A DNA stretch of 64,000 bases from Halomonas litopenaei (lineage in GTDB: Bacteria > Pseudomonadota > Gammaproteobacteria > Pseudomonadales > Halomonadaceae): positions 26,369-90,368 of the forward strand of contig NZ_PXNS01000011.1 of NCBI RefSeq assembly GCF_003045775.1, in the 5' to 3' direction. Both the position numbers and the translations under genes were made by a program. Position 1 is the first letter of the stretch; each line of letters begins with the position of its first letter. Under the pieces are notes generated by a model, which searched no databases, was not told the DNA's origin, and worked only from the letters and a program-made list of their open reading frames with translations. This document shows, piece by piece, positions 24,667 through 33,576 of this stretch.

Positions 24667-25583
24667 GCATCACCTCCAGCGCTGTCGCCGGCGATCTGAC
24701 CGGTGGACGGGTCGCGCAGCTTGAGGAACTTGCGGGTTTCGGCCGGGGTCATCACGTTGGCGCCAAGGTGGTTGATCATCCGACCGGCCTTCTCGACCAG
24801 CTGGGCGTTGGAGGCCAGTACTCCCTTTTCCAGGTAGAGGTTGTCCTCGAGGCCGACGCGGGCGTGGCCGCCGAGCAGTACCGCCTGGGCGGCCATGGGC
24901 ATCTGGTGGCGACCGATGCCGAAGGCCGCCCAGTTGGCGTTGGTCGGCAGCTTGTTGCGCATGGCCAGCATGGTCTCGGTGTCGGCCTCGGCGCCCCAGG
25001 GGATGCCCAGGCAAAGCTGGTAGAGCGGGTCACCGTCGATCAGGCCTTCGGCCTGGAGCTGGCGGGCGAACCATACATGGCCCAGGTCGAAGCACTCGAG
25101 CTCCGGCTTGACCCCGGCGGCCTGCACCAGGCGGGCGTGTTCACGCAGCCAGTCGGCGGAGTTGACGTAGATCATGTCGCCAAAGTTGAGGCTGCCGCAG
25201 TCCAGGGTGCACAGCTCAGGCAGCAGCTCGCCCACCGGCTCATGGCGCTGGGCAGGGGTCTGGATGTCGGTGCCGGGGCCACCACGGGTCGGATCCTGGC
25301 TGTCTGGAATCCAGTCCCCGCCACCGCCGGCGGTGATGTTCATGACGATGTCGGTGTCGGCCTCGCGCACCCGCTCCATCACCTCGCGGAAGTGATCCAG
25401 CGAGTGGCTGACGCCACCGGTCTCGGGGTCGCGCACGTGGATGTGGGCGATGCTGGCGCCGGCCTTGGCAGCCTCGATGCAGTCGTTGGCGATCTGCTCG
25501 GGGGTGACCGGAACCTTGTCGCTCTTGGCGGTGGTGTCGCCGGCGCCGGTCACGGCGCAGGTCAGAATGACGTTGCGGTTCAT
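24663..25583 (-). CDS. cdhC: BKACE-family dehydrocarnitine cleavage enzyme
   Basis: 306 residues from ATG 25583, preceded by GAGGAGA. TIM-barrel beta-keto acid cleavage enzyme (3-keto-5-aminohexanoate cleavage family). Metal-binding histidines are visible in IAHIHVRDPETG (about 46-57); LYLEKGVLASNAQLVEKA lies near the C-terminus. With acetyl-CoA such enzymes convert a beta-keto acid to a new CoA ester plus acetoacetate. Here that would be dehydrocarnitine to betainyl-CoA and acetoacetate. First gene of the operon, immediately before the carnitine dehydrogenase. Confidence 0.88.
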   Translation of the reverse strand: MNRNVILTCAVTGAGDTTAKSDKVPVTPEQIANDCIEAAKAGASIAHIHVRDPETGGVSHSLDHFREVMERVREADTDIVMNITAGGGGDWIPDSQDPTRGGPGTDIQTPAQRHEPVGELLPELCTLDCGSLNFGDMIYVNSADWLREHARLVQAAGVKPELECFDLGHVWFARQLQAEGLIDGDPLYQLCLGIPWGAEADTETMLAMRNKLPTNANWAAFGIGRHQMPMAAQAVLLGGHARVGLEDNLYLEKGVLASNAQLVEKAGRMINHLGANVMTPAETRKFLKLRDPSTGQIAGDSAGGDA

Positions 25584-25668
25584 GATGCTCTCCTCGTCGT
25601 GAATGGGCGCAGTGTGGCGAAGATGACGGCCTGTCACTTGGCACCAACCGTCGTTTTGTTGACGTCAT

Positions 25669-25687
25669 GCGACATCCTTGGTGTCGC
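25669..25687. promoter_or_regulatory. GCGACA-N7-TGTCGC dyad upstream of the carnitine operon
   Basis: Inverted repeat with 6-bp arms in the 234-bp gap between the divergent BKACE gene (25583, minus) and the CMD-family gene (25818, plus). It is about 86 bp upstream of the BKACE start codon, a plausible activator or operator position for a carnitine-sensing regulator. No binding consensus can be verified here. Confidence 0.4.
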
Positions 25688-25817
25688 TGCCAATCTGTGC
25701 CAGAACAGGCGTGATGAGGAGGGTAGGGAGAGTGCGAGGAAAGGATTCGGCAACGAGCGCCACCAAGTAGCACGTTCATCGACGTATCCCTTCACCTCTG
25801 TATTGGAATAGAGACCC

Positions 25818-26393
25818 ATGACCGACTTTACTCAGCACGATCTGTCCAGCGCCCCCGAAAAAAGCCGCCCCCTGCTCGAGAAGGCGCAGAAGGAGATGGG
25901 CATGATCCCGGCCCTGTATAGCGTGATGGCCGAAGCGCCGGGCGTGCTGGAGGCCTACCAGCGACTGCATGAGCTGTTTCTCGCCTCGAGTTTCGATGCC
26001 GCCGAGAAGACGGTGGTTTGGCAGGCGATCAACGTCGAGCATGATTGCGAGTACTGTGTGGCCGTGCACACGGCGGTGGCCGGCATGATGAAGGTGGACC
26101 CCGCCATCACCCAGGCGCTGCGCGACCAGCAGCCGCTGGAAGATGATCGTCTGGAACTGCTGCGCCAGACCACGCTGGCCATCGTGCGTGATCGCGGACG
26201 TCCGGATCCGGCCGTGGTGGAGCACTTCCTCGAGGCGGGCTTCAGCCGGCAGCAGCTGCTGGATATCGTGCTGGGGGTGAGCCAGAAGATTCTGTCGAAC
26301 TACGTGAATCACCTGGCGGACACGCCCATCGACGACGCCTTCAAGCGCCACGCCTGGACGAAGGGGGCTGCAGATACCGACGCGGCGGCCTGA
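25818..26393 (+). CDS. Carboxymuconolactone decarboxylase / AhpD-like protein
   Basis: 191 residues. All-helical AhpD-like fold with the redox motif CEYCVAVHT (C-x-x-C plus His, residues 75-83). Such proteins are alkylhydroperoxidase-like reductants. The gene is divergent from the carnitine operon across 234 bp. No muconolactone pathway genes are nearby, so the decarboxylase name is only a family label and a peroxidase or redox role is more likely. Confidence 0.88.
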   Translation: MTDFTQHDLSSAPEKSRPLLEKAQKEMGMIPALYSVMAEAPGVLEAYQRLHELFLASSFDAAEKTVVWQAINVEHDCEYCVAVHTAVAGMMKVDPAITQALRDQQPLEDDRLELLRQTTLAIVRDRGRPDPAVVEHFLEAGFSRQQLLDIVLGVSQKILSNYVNHLADTPIDDAFKRHAWTKGAADTDAAA

Positions 26394-26722
26394 TCGAGGG
26401 AGCCTGATCGAGGGGGCCTTCACCGGCGACGCAGTGGCGGGCAGCCAAGCGGCAGACTGCTGTTTGCATAGGCCGTAGGTAACAACGACCGCCGCTGGAA
26501 AAGGCCAGGGGTCACAACGGATATTGGCAAGAGCCGCTAATGGTAAAAACGAATAGTGGCAAGAGCCGATACGCCCAAGAGCCGATAGCAGAAGCACCAA
26601 GGGCGCCCGCTGGGCGCCCTTGGCATATCTGGCTGGTGTCAGGAGACCGCCGGGCTATTTACCGCCTGGCTGTTGATGGCTGGCGACACCCAGACAGCAG
26701 CGTCGGTCGCTCGCTTTAGACC
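26394..26722. other. Intergenic region with one strong hairpin
   Basis: 329 bp without a gene. Just after the CMD stop there is a short direct repeat (TGATCGAGG twice). At 26526-26588 the phrase AAGAGCCG recurs three times at uneven spacing. The only strong structure is the hairpin at 26597-26623. The rest shows nothing recognisable. Confidence 0.4.
26597..26623. terminator. Perfect 12-bp stem hairpin
   Basis: CCAAGGGCGCCC, loop GCT, GGGCGCCCTTGG. It lies between the plus-strand CMD-family gene and the convergent 100-residue gene at 26723. It is probably a terminator, although no T-run of more than two follows. Confidence 0.6.
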
Positions 26723-27025
26723 TCAGGCGCTGGCGTGAAGGTCGGCGGCGCCGACACCATAGAGATCAAAGGCCAGTTCACGTCCGGTGGTGGTGAGCAC
26801 CAGCCGCCCCTGGCTATTGTGGGCCACCAGCGTCTGGCGCAATAGGCGGCGCAGACGCGAGGCCTGGGACCGTGAGCGGGTCAGAGAATCGAGCCGCTCG
26901 GCGCTGAGCCCGCGACTGGGCTGGGTGATCGCCTCCAGCACCTCGCCATCGCGGTAGAGATCCTCGATGAAGGCGGTGAGGTCGATGCGCTGGGCGGTGT
27001 CGTTGTGATCAGCGGTGAGGGCCAT
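26723..27025 (-). CDS. Hypothetical protein, possible winged-helix fold
   Basis: 100 residues (MALTADHNDTAQRI to DLHASA). No family recognised. The middle (RLDSLTRSRSQASRLRRLLR) is a basic helix, and the end (GRLVLTTTGRELAFDLYG) could be the wing and last strand of a winged helix, so a small DNA-binding regulator is possible. The promoter is well formed: minus-strand -35 TTGGTC, 17-bp spacer, -10 TATACT at 27083-27055. A 9-bp inverted repeat lies directly before the start codon. It is downstream of argF's 3' end and transcribed the same way as argF, but from its own promoter. Confidence 0.65.
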   Translation of the reverse strand: MALTADHNDTAQRIDLTAFIEDLYRDGEVLEAITQPSRGLSAERLDSLTRSRSQASRLRRLLRQTLVAHNSQGRLVLTTTGRELAFDLYGVGAADLHASA

Positions 27026-27083
27026 GGTCCCATCCCGAATAAGAAGATGGGACCAGTATACGACAATCGTCGAATTAGACCAA
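27026..27083 (-). promoter_or_regulatory. Promoter and 5'-UTR dyad of the 100-residue gene
   Basis: Reading the minus strand: TTGGTC (27083-27078), 17-bp spacer holding CGACGATTGTCG, TATACT (27060-27055). Then GGTCCCATC (27054-27046), 11-nt loop and GATGGGACC (27034-27026) ending right at the ATG (27025). The dyad covers the expected transcription start and the ribosome-binding region. It could be a repressor operator or an mRNA hairpin that hides the start. Confidence 0.55.
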
Positions 27084-27109
27084 AGTCTATAAGTGCGTCG
27101 ACCAGGATC

Positions 27110-28030
27110 TCAGCCGTTGACCTGACCCAGCATCAAGAACTCCAGCAGCGCCTTCTGGGCGTGCAGGCGGTTGCCGGCTTCCTGCCAGACGACCGCGCGG
27201 GGATCGTCGAGCAGGGTCTCGCTGATCTCCTCACCGCGGTGGGCCGGCAGGCAATGCAGGAACAGCACGTCCTTGGCGGCGGCGTCGAGCATCGCTTCGG
27301 TGACCTGGAAACCGGCAAAGTCCGCCTCGCGACGAGCCTGCTCTTCCTCTTGGCCCATGGAGGCCCAGACGTCGGTGGTGACGAGGTCGGCGCCGGCCAC
27401 GGCGGTCATCGGGTCGCGCTCGATCACCACCCGATCACCGGCGGCGGCCAGGATATCCTCGCGGGGGTCGTAGCCCTCGGGGCAGCAGATACGCAGCTTG
27501 AAGTCGAACTGGCGCGCGGCGTTGATCCAGGAGTGGCACATGTTGTTGCCGTCGCCGATCCACACCGCGGTGCGGCCCTTGACGCTGCCGCGCAGCTCGG
27601 TCCAGGTCATGACATCGGCCAGCAGCTGGCACGGATGGTAGTCGTCGGTCAGGGCGTTGATCACCGGTACGTCACTGGCGGCGGCGAATTCCTCGAGACC
27701 CTGGTGGGAAAAGGTGCGGATCATCACCGCATCGACCATCTCCGAGAGCACCCGCGCGGTGTCACCGATGGGCTCGCCGCGCCCCAGCTGGGTGTCGCGC
27801 GGTGACAGAAACAGGGCGTGCCCGCCAAACTGCGCCATGGCGGTCTCGAAGGACACCCGGGTACGGGTCGAGGATTTCTCGAAGATCATCGCCAGGGTGC
27901 GGTTGGTAAACGGCGTGTAGGTGGGGCCGTGGGCCTTGAGGCCGTTCTTGATGGTGATGGCGCGCTGGATGAGGTAGCGCAGTTCATCCTGGCTCAGGTC
28001 CAGTAGGGTCAGGAAGTGGCGGGTGGCCAT
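27110..28030 (-). CDS. argF: Ornithine carbamoyltransferase
   Basis: 306 residues, normal length. Carbamoyl-phosphate site STRTR in [13 protein letters not shown] (near 52-64) and the ornithine-side motif [13 protein letters not shown] (near 262-274) are intact. It makes citrulline from ornithine and carbamoyl phosphate in cytoplasmic arginine synthesis; argG (29663) carries out the next step. The start at 28030 ([13 protein letters not shown]) fits the family. Monocistronic, transcribed away from grxD. Confidence 0.96.
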   Translation of the reverse strand: MATRHFLTLLDLSQDELRYLIQRAITIKNGLKAHGPTYTPFTNRTLAMIFEKSSTRTRVSFETAMAQFGGHALFLSPRDTQLGRGEPIGDTARVLSEMVDAVMIRTFSHQGLEEFAAASDVPVINALTDDYHPCQLLADVMTWTELRGSVKGRTAVWIGDGNNMCHSWINAARQFDFKLRICCPEGYDPREDILAAAGDRVVIERDPMTAVAGADLVTTDVWASMGQEEEQARREADFAGFQVTEAMLDAAAKDVLFLHCLPAHRGEEISETLLDDPRAVVWQEAGNRLHAQKALLEFLMLGQVNG

Positions 28031-28267
28031 GGCATCTCTCCAACGAGGTAAAAAACGACCATCCTAGCCAGCCCCGAGGGGATGCGCAACGCGCCGCCGG
28101 GCCGTACAATGCGGCCATGCAAAGGCCGAGTGTGGCCATCGGGTATTGCCTCCTGCGAGGTAGTCCGCCGGGGCCGCATTGAAAATGGGGCGGGATGCCC
28201 CCATTGTCCCGGTCTGCGTCACTTAGCAAGGGCGAGCAAGCCAAGCCCGTTTCAACGAGGAGCCGTG

Positions 28268-28618
28268 ATGAGTACCACCGTCGAGAATATTCAGCGCCAG
28301 ATCAGCGAAAATCCCATCCTGATCTACATGAAGGGGTCTCCGCAGCTGCCGCAGTGCGGCTTCTCCGCCCAGACCGTGCAGGCGCTGATGGCCTGTGGCG
28401 AGCGCTTTGCCTTCGTCAACGTGCTGGACAACCCCGACATCCGCGCGGAGCTGCCCAAGGTGGCCAACTGGCCGACCTTCCCGCAGCTGTGGGTGGAAGG
28501 CGAGCTGGTCGGCGGCTGCGACATCGTCGTCGAGATGCACAACAACGGCGAACTCGAGCCGCTGGTCAAGCAGGCCGCCGAGCGTGCCCGTCAGAACGAG
28601 GAAGGCGCTGCAGACTAA
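28268..28618 (+). CDS. grxD: Monothiol glutaredoxin Grx4
   Basis: 116 residues from ATG 28268, preceded by ACGAGGAG. The active site CGFS lies in LPQCGFSAQTVQAL (Cys near 31), and the glutathione-binding WPTFPQLWV and GGCDIV are present. Monothiol CGFS glutaredoxins carry and hand over [2Fe-2S] clusters with glutathione. The 237-bp gap to argF holds its promoter. A strong 19-bp-stem terminator lies downstream. Confidence 0.96.
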   Translation: MSTTVENIQRQISENPILIYMKGSPQLPQCGFSAQTVQALMACGERFAFVNVLDNPDIRAELPKVANWPTFPQLWVEGELVGGCDIVVEMHNNGELEPLVKQAAERARQNEEGAAD

Positions 28619-28720
28619 AGAGCGCTGTTGGTGGCCGTGCGCCCGCCAGGCCAACGCCTTTCCATAAATCGTTGTCCGGCGGGACCGCGTCGACCGGCTG
28701 CCGCGAAAGCTTCGCACCTA

Positions 28721-28763
28721 CGATAAAGGCCCCGATGGTCATCGACCATCGGGGCCTTTATCG
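28721..28763. terminator. Bidirectional terminator, 19-bp perfect stem
   Basis: CGATAAAGGCCCCGATGGT, loop CATCG, and its exact complement. A-rich before and T-rich after the GC core on both strands, between convergent grxD and rnt. Confidence 0.85.
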
Positions 28764-28789
28764 TCTTGAGACTTTAGTGGCCGAAGGGG

Positions 28790-29455
28790 TCAATCCTCTT
28801 CCATGCCCTGTTCCTGCTGGGCCAGCCGCCATCCTCCCAGGTCCTTGTAGCGATTGACCATGGCGCAGAACAGCTCGGCGGTGCGCTCGGTGTCGTAGCG
28901 GGCCGAGTGCGCGGCGTTGTTGTCGAACTCGATACCGGCGGCGCGACAGGCTCGGGCGAGCACGGTCTGGCCGTAGACCAGACCGGCAAGTGAGGCGGTG
29001 TCGAAGCTCGAGAAGGGGTGGAAGGGATTGCGCTTGATCTCGCAGCGATTGACCGCAGCGTTGAGAAAGCCGTGGTCGAAGGCGGCGTTATGACCCACCA
29101 GGATGGCTCTGGTACAGCCGTGGGCCTTGATCGCCTTGCGCACCGGTCGAAATATCTCGCCAAGCGCCTCGGACTCGCTGACCGCCACCTGCTTGCGCAG
29201 CGGGTCATCGAGGCGAATGCCGGTGAAATCCAGCGCGGCCTGCTCCACATTGGCACCGGCAAAGGGTTCGATGTGGTAGGCGAAGGTGGCGTCGGGCAAC
29301 AGGTTGCCCTCCGGGTCCATGGTCAGGGTGACGGCGGCGATCTCCAGCAGGGCGTCGGATTCCGGGTTGAAGCCGCCGGTCTCGATATCCACCACCACCG
29401 GCAGAAAACTGCGAAAACGTTGCGCCATGAGTTCGCGGGCGATCAGCTCGCTCAT
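28790..29455 (-). CDS. rnt: Ribonuclease T
   Basis: 221 residues from ATG 29455. DEDDh exonuclease: [12 protein letters not shown] (Exo I, D and E), [12 protein letters not shown] (Exo II), and [13 protein letters not shown] (Exo III, with the catalytic His). It trims 3' ends of tRNA and other stable RNAs. Upstream in-frame starts lie in argG's promoter region and are unlikely. It is divergent from argG. Confidence 0.95.
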   Translation of the reverse strand: MSELIARELMAQRFRSFLPVVVDIETGGFNPESDALLEIAAVTLTMDPEGNLLPDATFAYHIEPFAGANVEQAALDFTGIRLDDPLRKQVAVSESEALGEIFRPVRKAIKAHGCTRAILVGHNAAFDHGFLNAAVNRCEIKRNPFHPFSSFDTASLAGLVYGQTVLARACRAAGIEFDNNAAHSARYDTERTAELFCAMVNRYKDLGGWRLAQQEQGMEED

Positions 29456-29580
29456 GCACCTCTCCTTAGTCGGGCCGTGTGGGGTCAGGGGGCCTGCTGT
29501 TGGCAGGCCGAAACGGCGAAAGTCTAGCAGTTTGGGGAAGCGGCGTCCCGTGGCCGGTATTCGGCACCCCAGATGCACGC

Positions 29581-29586
29581 TATAAT
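29581..29586 (+). promoter_or_regulatory. Candidate -10 of argG
   Basis: A perfect TATAAT about 77 bases before the argG start codon. No good -35 is seen at the normal distance (TATTCG at 29558-29563 is the nearest), so an activator or an extended contact may be needed. Confidence 0.45.
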
Positions 29587-29662
29587 CGGCGCTCTTCGGG
29601 CGTTATTCGCGCCGCGAATGCGTTGGTCACACCATGGTTGGTTACAAGAAGGAGCCCCTAGC

Positions 29663-30880
29663 ATGTCCGATGTAAAGAAGGTCGTGCTCGCCTATTCCGG
29701 CGGACTGGACACATCCGTCATCGTCAAGTGGTTGCAGGAAACGTACGACTGCGAGGTGGTGACCTTCACCGCTGACATCGGTCAGGGCGAGGAAGTCGAG
29801 CCTGCCCGTGCCAAGGCCGAGGCCCTGGGCGTCAAGGAAATCTACATCGAGGACCTGCGCGAAGAATTCGTGCGCGACTACGTGTATCCGATGTTCCGCG
29901 CCAACACCATCTACGAGGGCGAGTACCTGCTGGGCACCTCCATCGCCCGTCCGCTGATCGCCCGCCGCCTGATCGAGATCGCCAACCAGACCGGTGCCGA
30001 CGCGATTTCTCACGGCGCCACCGGCAAGGGCAACGATCAGGTGCGTTTCGAGCTTGGCGGCTATGCGCTCAAGCCCGGCGTCAAGGTGATCGCCCCGTGG
30101 CGCGAGTGGGACCTCAACTCCCGCGAGAAGCTGATGGCCTACTGCCAGCAGCACGATATTCCGGTGGACTTCAGCAAGAAGAAGAAGTCGCCGTACTCCA
30201 TGGACGCCAACCTGCTGCATATCTCCTACGAGGGCGGCATCCTCGAGGATCCCTGGGCCGAGGCCGAGGAAGACATGTGGCGCTGGAGCGTGTCGCCGGA
30301 GGCCGCCCCCGATACCCCGACCTACGTCGAGCTGACCTTCGACAAGGGTGACATCGTGGCCATCGACGGCGAGCCGATGAAGCCCCACGAAGTACTCGAG
30401 AAGCTCAACAAGCTGGGTGGCGACAATGGTATCGGCCGTCTCGACATCGTCGAGAACCGCTACGTCGGCATGAAGTCCCGCGGCTGCTACGAGACACCCG
30501 GGGGCACCATCATGCTGCGTGCTCACCGCGCCATCGAGTCGCTGACCCTCGACCGCGAAGAGGCCCACCTGAAAGACGAGCTGATGCCGAAGTACGCCGA
30601 GGTGATCTACAACGGCTACTGGTGGAGCCCCGAGCGCCGCATGCTGCAGGCGGCCATCGACGAGACCCAGAAGAACGTCTCCGGTGTGGTGCGCATGAAG
30701 CTCTACAAGGGCAACGCCATCGTCGCCGGTCGCCGCTCCGACGAGTCGCTGTTCGACGAGTCCATCGCCACCTTCGAGGATGACCAGGGCGCCTACGATC
30801 AGAAGGACGCCGAAGGCTTCATCAAGCTCAACGCCCTGCGTCTGCGCATCGCTGCCGGCAAGGGTCGTCGTCAGGACTGA
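29663..30880 (+). CDS. argG: Argininosuccinate synthase
   Basis: 405 residues from ATG 29663 with AAGGAG upstream. The ATP-pyrophosphatase P-loop is [10 protein letters not shown] (near 10-19); [16 protein letters not shown] follows near 113-128. Joins citrulline and aspartate in arginine synthesis. Complete and of normal length. The HlyU-family gene starts 35 bp after its stop and may be cotranscribed. Confidence 0.97.
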   Translation: MSDVKKVVLAYSGGLDTSVIVKWLQETYDCEVVTFTADIGQGEEVEPARAKAEALGVKEIYIEDLREEFVRDYVYPMFRANTIYEGEYLLGTSIARPLIARRLIEIANQTGADAISHGATGKGNDQVRFELGGYALKPGVKVIAPWREWDLNSREKLMAYCQQHDIPVDFSKKKKSPYSMDANLLHISYEGGILEDPWAEAEEDMWRWSVSPEAAPDTPTYVELTFDKGDIVAIDGEPMKPHEVLEKLNKLGGDNGIGRLDIVENRYVGMKSRGCYETPGGTIMLRAHRAIESLTLDREEAHLKDELMPKYAEVIYNGYWWSPERRMLQAAIDETQKNVSGVVRMKLYKGNAIVAGRRSDESLFDESIATFEDDQGAYDQKDAEGFIKLNALRLRIAAGKGRRQD

Positions 30881-30915
30881 GTGGTAACGTCGCGCGACAG
30901 GCCAAAGGAGTTCCC

Positions 30916-31218
30916 ATGCTGAAGCAACTGTTCGGAGCGCTGTTCAAGGGGGACGGCAAGTCGTCGTCCCGGGCCGCGCCCGAGGCCGAAGCGGTCGAGT
31001 ACCGTGGTTACCTGATCATCTCGCAACCCGAGGAGCAGGGTGGTCAGTTCCGCGTCAGCGGTGTCATCCGCAAGCCCATCGAGGGCGGCGAGACCCTGGA
31101 GCATCGGTTCGAGCGTTCTGACCTGGTGCCGGGACGCGAAGCCTGTGACGCCCTGATGCGTCAGAAGGCCGAACGCTACATCGATGAAGTCGGCGACGAG
31201 ATGTTCGAACCGCGCTGA
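30916..31218 (+). CDS. HlyU-family protein
   Basis: 100 residues, AAAGGAG before ATG 30916. Contains the YRGYLIISQPEEQGGQFRVSG core of the HlyU-like (not ArsR) small family. The label transcriptional regulator is inherited from the family name; no HTH is visible in this version. Followed by a terminator, so it ends the argG transcript. Confidence 0.85.
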   Translation: MLKQLFGALFKGDGKSSSRAAPEAEAVEYRGYLIISQPEEQGGQFRVSGVIRKPIEGGETLEHRFERSDLVPGREACDALMRQKAERYIDEVGDEMFEPR

Positions 31219-31232
31219 TTGCTCACCGCGAC

Positions 31233-31256
31233 AACGGCGCCCTCCGGGGCGCCGTT
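31233..31256 (+). terminator. Rho-independent terminator after the HlyU-family gene
   Basis: AACGGCGCCC, loop TCCG, GGGCGCCGTT, then TTGTGT. Stem of 10 bp, 15 bases after the stop codon. Confidence 0.75.
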
Positions 31257-31412
31257 TGTGTCTGTGGGGCGGTTGTTTCAGGCAGGTCGTCGCCGCACCC
31301 GTCAGCCCATCTAACACGCCCCGGCCCATGTCGGGGAGAGCCACACCTCAGGCCATTGCCTGTCTCAGGGAAAGACCCGCCTCAAGGCATGACTCGTTCC
31401 AAGGAGAGCTCC

Positions 31413-32087
31413 ATGATCGTCGTGCACCATCTGGAAAATTCGCGTTCGCTGCGTATCGTCTGGCTGCTGGAAGAGCTGGGCGTGGACTACGAGATCCGCC
31501 AGTACGCCAGAGATCCGAAGACCATGCTGGCACCCGCCGCACTCAAGCAGGTGCACCCGCTGGGCAAGTCCCCGGTGATCACCGATGAAGACGCAGGTAG
31601 CCGCGTGGTGGCTGAGAGCGGCGCCATCATCGACTACCTGCTCAGGCGTTTCGATACCGAGCATCGACTGTGGCCGGAGCCGTCAAGCGCCGATACCACC
31701 GACTTCGTGTTCTGGATGCACCACGCCGAGGCCTCGGCCATGCCGCCACTGGTCATGAATCTGGTGTTCAGCCGACTCGGCAAACCGCCGGTGCCGGCGC
31801 TGATGCGGCCGCTGGGCCGGCTCTTTGCCGAGGGCGTGCGCAAGCAGTATCTGGGGCCGGAGATCCGCCGTCTGATGGACTTCTGGGAGCACAGCCTGGA
31901 AGGGCGAGAATGGTTCGCGGGCGAGCGCTTCAGTGCCGCCGACATACAGATGAGCTTCCCGCTGCTGGCGCTGGAAGGTCGTGGCCAGCTGGGCGACAAC
32001 CCGCAGCTTGGCGCCTTTGTCGAGCGCTGTCGCCAACGGCCCGGCTATGTCCGCGCCGTCGAACGGGGAGGCGAACTGTCGCTGTAA
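31413..32087 (+). CDS. Glutathione S-transferase
   Basis: 224 residues from ATG 31413 (AAGGAGAG upstream). N-terminal thioredoxin-like domain (MIVVHHLENSRSLRIVWLLE, with a Ser in the catalytic region and GKSPVITD/ESGAIIDYLL for glutathione) and a C-terminal helical domain ending in ERCRQRPGYVRA. It resembles bacterial GSTs of the Gtt/theta-like type. Substrate unknown. Confidence 0.92.
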   Translation: MIVVHHLENSRSLRIVWLLEELGVDYEIRQYARDPKTMLAPAALKQVHPLGKSPVITDEDAGSRVVAESGAIIDYLLRRFDTEHRLWPEPSSADTTDFVFWMHHAEASAMPPLVMNLVFSRLGKPPVPALMRPLGRLFAEGVRKQYLGPEIRRLMDFWEHSLEGREWFAGERFSAADIQMSFPLLALEGRGQLGDNPQLGAFVERCRQRPGYVRAVERGGELSL

Positions 32088-32400
32088 CCTGGTGGGGAAG
32101 GCCGCTCGCGTATCGCCTGGCAGAAAGGATCCTGTGGGTATGGCCGAAGGACCGTCTGGGAAGGACCTTGCATGAGGAGCGTGACAGTAGGGGCGTGCAC
32201 GAGGCGCGTGCACGAGGGGTGTGCTACCAAGCGCCTTGCATGACAAGGCATTGCGCCTGCTGCGTTGCTCGGCATTCGCTGGAGCGAATATTCATGTCGG
32301 CTAGTTATGAGCATGAAAATTATTATTCATTGCAAGCATATTGAGTTTGCTGCTCCGAGCGGGATAATGGGCGTCAACACCCACCTAGGAGGTCAAGATC
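32088..32400. other. Intergenic region before the periplasmic rhodanese
   Basis: 313 bp, no gene. GTGCACGAGG-type phrases repeat near 32193-32216, and CTTGCATGA occurs at 32168 and 32233. AT-rich at 32290-32345, consistent with a promoter (see 32341). Confidence 0.4.
32341..32368 (+). promoter_or_regulatory. Candidate sigma-70 promoter of the rhodanese gene
   Basis: TTGAGT (32341-32346), 16-bp spacer, GATAAT (32363-32368). It is 33 bases before the start codon, with AGGAGG following at 32387-32392. Confidence 0.5.
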
Positions 32401-33366
32401 ATGCTGAGGTCCCTGACATTTGCCGGTGCCTTGCTGGTGGCAGGCTCCGCCCAGGCGCTTGAGGTCGATCCGCTGGTCAGCCCCGCCTGGCTGAGCGAGC
32501 ATCTGGACAACGATAATCTGGTGGTGCTGGACATTCGCTCCAGCATCGACAATGGCGGCGATCGCTCGAGCTTCGAAGACGCCCATATCCCGGGCAGCCT
32601 GTACTCGAGCTATACCGAAGACGGCTGGCGCGAGAGTCGTGACGGCGTCACCGGGGTGATGCCGCCGGTGTCGAGTCTACAGCGGCTGATCGGTGGGCTC
32701 GGTATCGACAACGACGATACCGTGGTGCTGGTACCGGCGGGCACGGGCGCCACCGACTTCGGCAGCGCGGCGCGGGTCTACTGGACCTTCAAGGTACTCA
32801 GCCATGACCAGGTGGCGATCCTCGACGGTGGCTTTGCGGGCTGGAAGGAACAGGGGCTGGAGGTCGTCAGTGGCCCCGTCGAATATCCCGACCCGGTGCG
32901 CTTCGAGGGCGCCCTGGACGAGTCACTGCTGGCCACCACTGAAGAGGTCGAGGCCGCACGGGAGTCCCAGGGGCAGCTGGTCGACGCTCGCCCCGAGGAT
33001 TACTTCAAGGGGGACAATCAGTCGCCGGCGGCGGCGGCCCCCGGCACCATCCCGGGTGCCTTGAACCTGCCTCACCAGAGCCTGCTGGCCAACGATGGCG
33101 GCGCCTGGCGTCTGGACACCGCCCAGGTGACCTCGCGGATACAGGCGGCCGAGCTGGACGCCAGCGCCAAGACCGTGGCCTTCTGCAACACCGGCCACTG
33201 GGCCGCCACCGACTGGTTCGTGCTCAGCGAAATCGCCGGCTTCGACAATGTGGCACTGTACGACGGCTCCATGGCCGAGTGGACCCAGGATGAGTCACGC
33301 CCGTTGGCGGTGGCCAAGCAGGGACTGGGCAAGGTGCTCGACGCCCTGGGCCTTGGTGACGACTGA
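32401..33366 (+). CDS. Periplasmic rhodanese-like sulfurtransferase
   Basis: 321 residues with AGGAGG upstream. Signal peptide to about residue 19 (MLRSLTFAGALLVAGSAQA). Two rhodanese domains: an N-terminal inactive one (about 25-155, LDIRSS... AILDGGFAGWKEQG) and a C-terminal one (about 185-305) with active-site Cys in FCNTGHWAATDW. It is a two-domain thiosulfate/3-mercaptopyruvate sulfurtransferase type. It lies 210 bp before a YeeE/YedE transporter, so a role in periplasmic thiosulfate or sulfane sulfur use is likely. Confidence 0.9.
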   Translation: MLRSLTFAGALLVAGSAQALEVDPLVSPAWLSEHLDNDNLVVLDIRSSIDNGGDRSSFEDAHIPGSLYSSYTEDGWRESRDGVTGVMPPVSSLQRLIGGLGIDNDDTVVLVPAGTGATDFGSAARVYWTFKVLSHDQVAILDGGFAGWKEQGLEVVSGPVEYPDPVRFEGALDESLLATTEEVEAARESQGQLVDARPEDYFKGDNQSPAAAAPGTIPGALNLPHQSLLANDGGAWRLDTAQVTSRIQAAELDASAKTVAFCNTGHWAATDWFVLSEIAGFDNVALYDGSMAEWTQDESRPLAVAKQGLGKVLDALGLGDD

Positions 33367-33576
33367 TCGCTCTGAGGCTCCGGCTGCCCTGAGGCTCCGG
33401 TTGGCGCCTTGTTAAAGCGTCGATTTCGCGCAATTGCTGCGCCTTTGCTACGTTATCGTTGCCTCGCTTCTGCGTCCGTGCCGGACCTGTTGCTGGATGG
33501 CAGGGTTTGACGCTATCGCCACGCCGCCGACCCCGGGTCGCCGGCGTGGCCCTCTCATCACGAGTAGATCACTACC

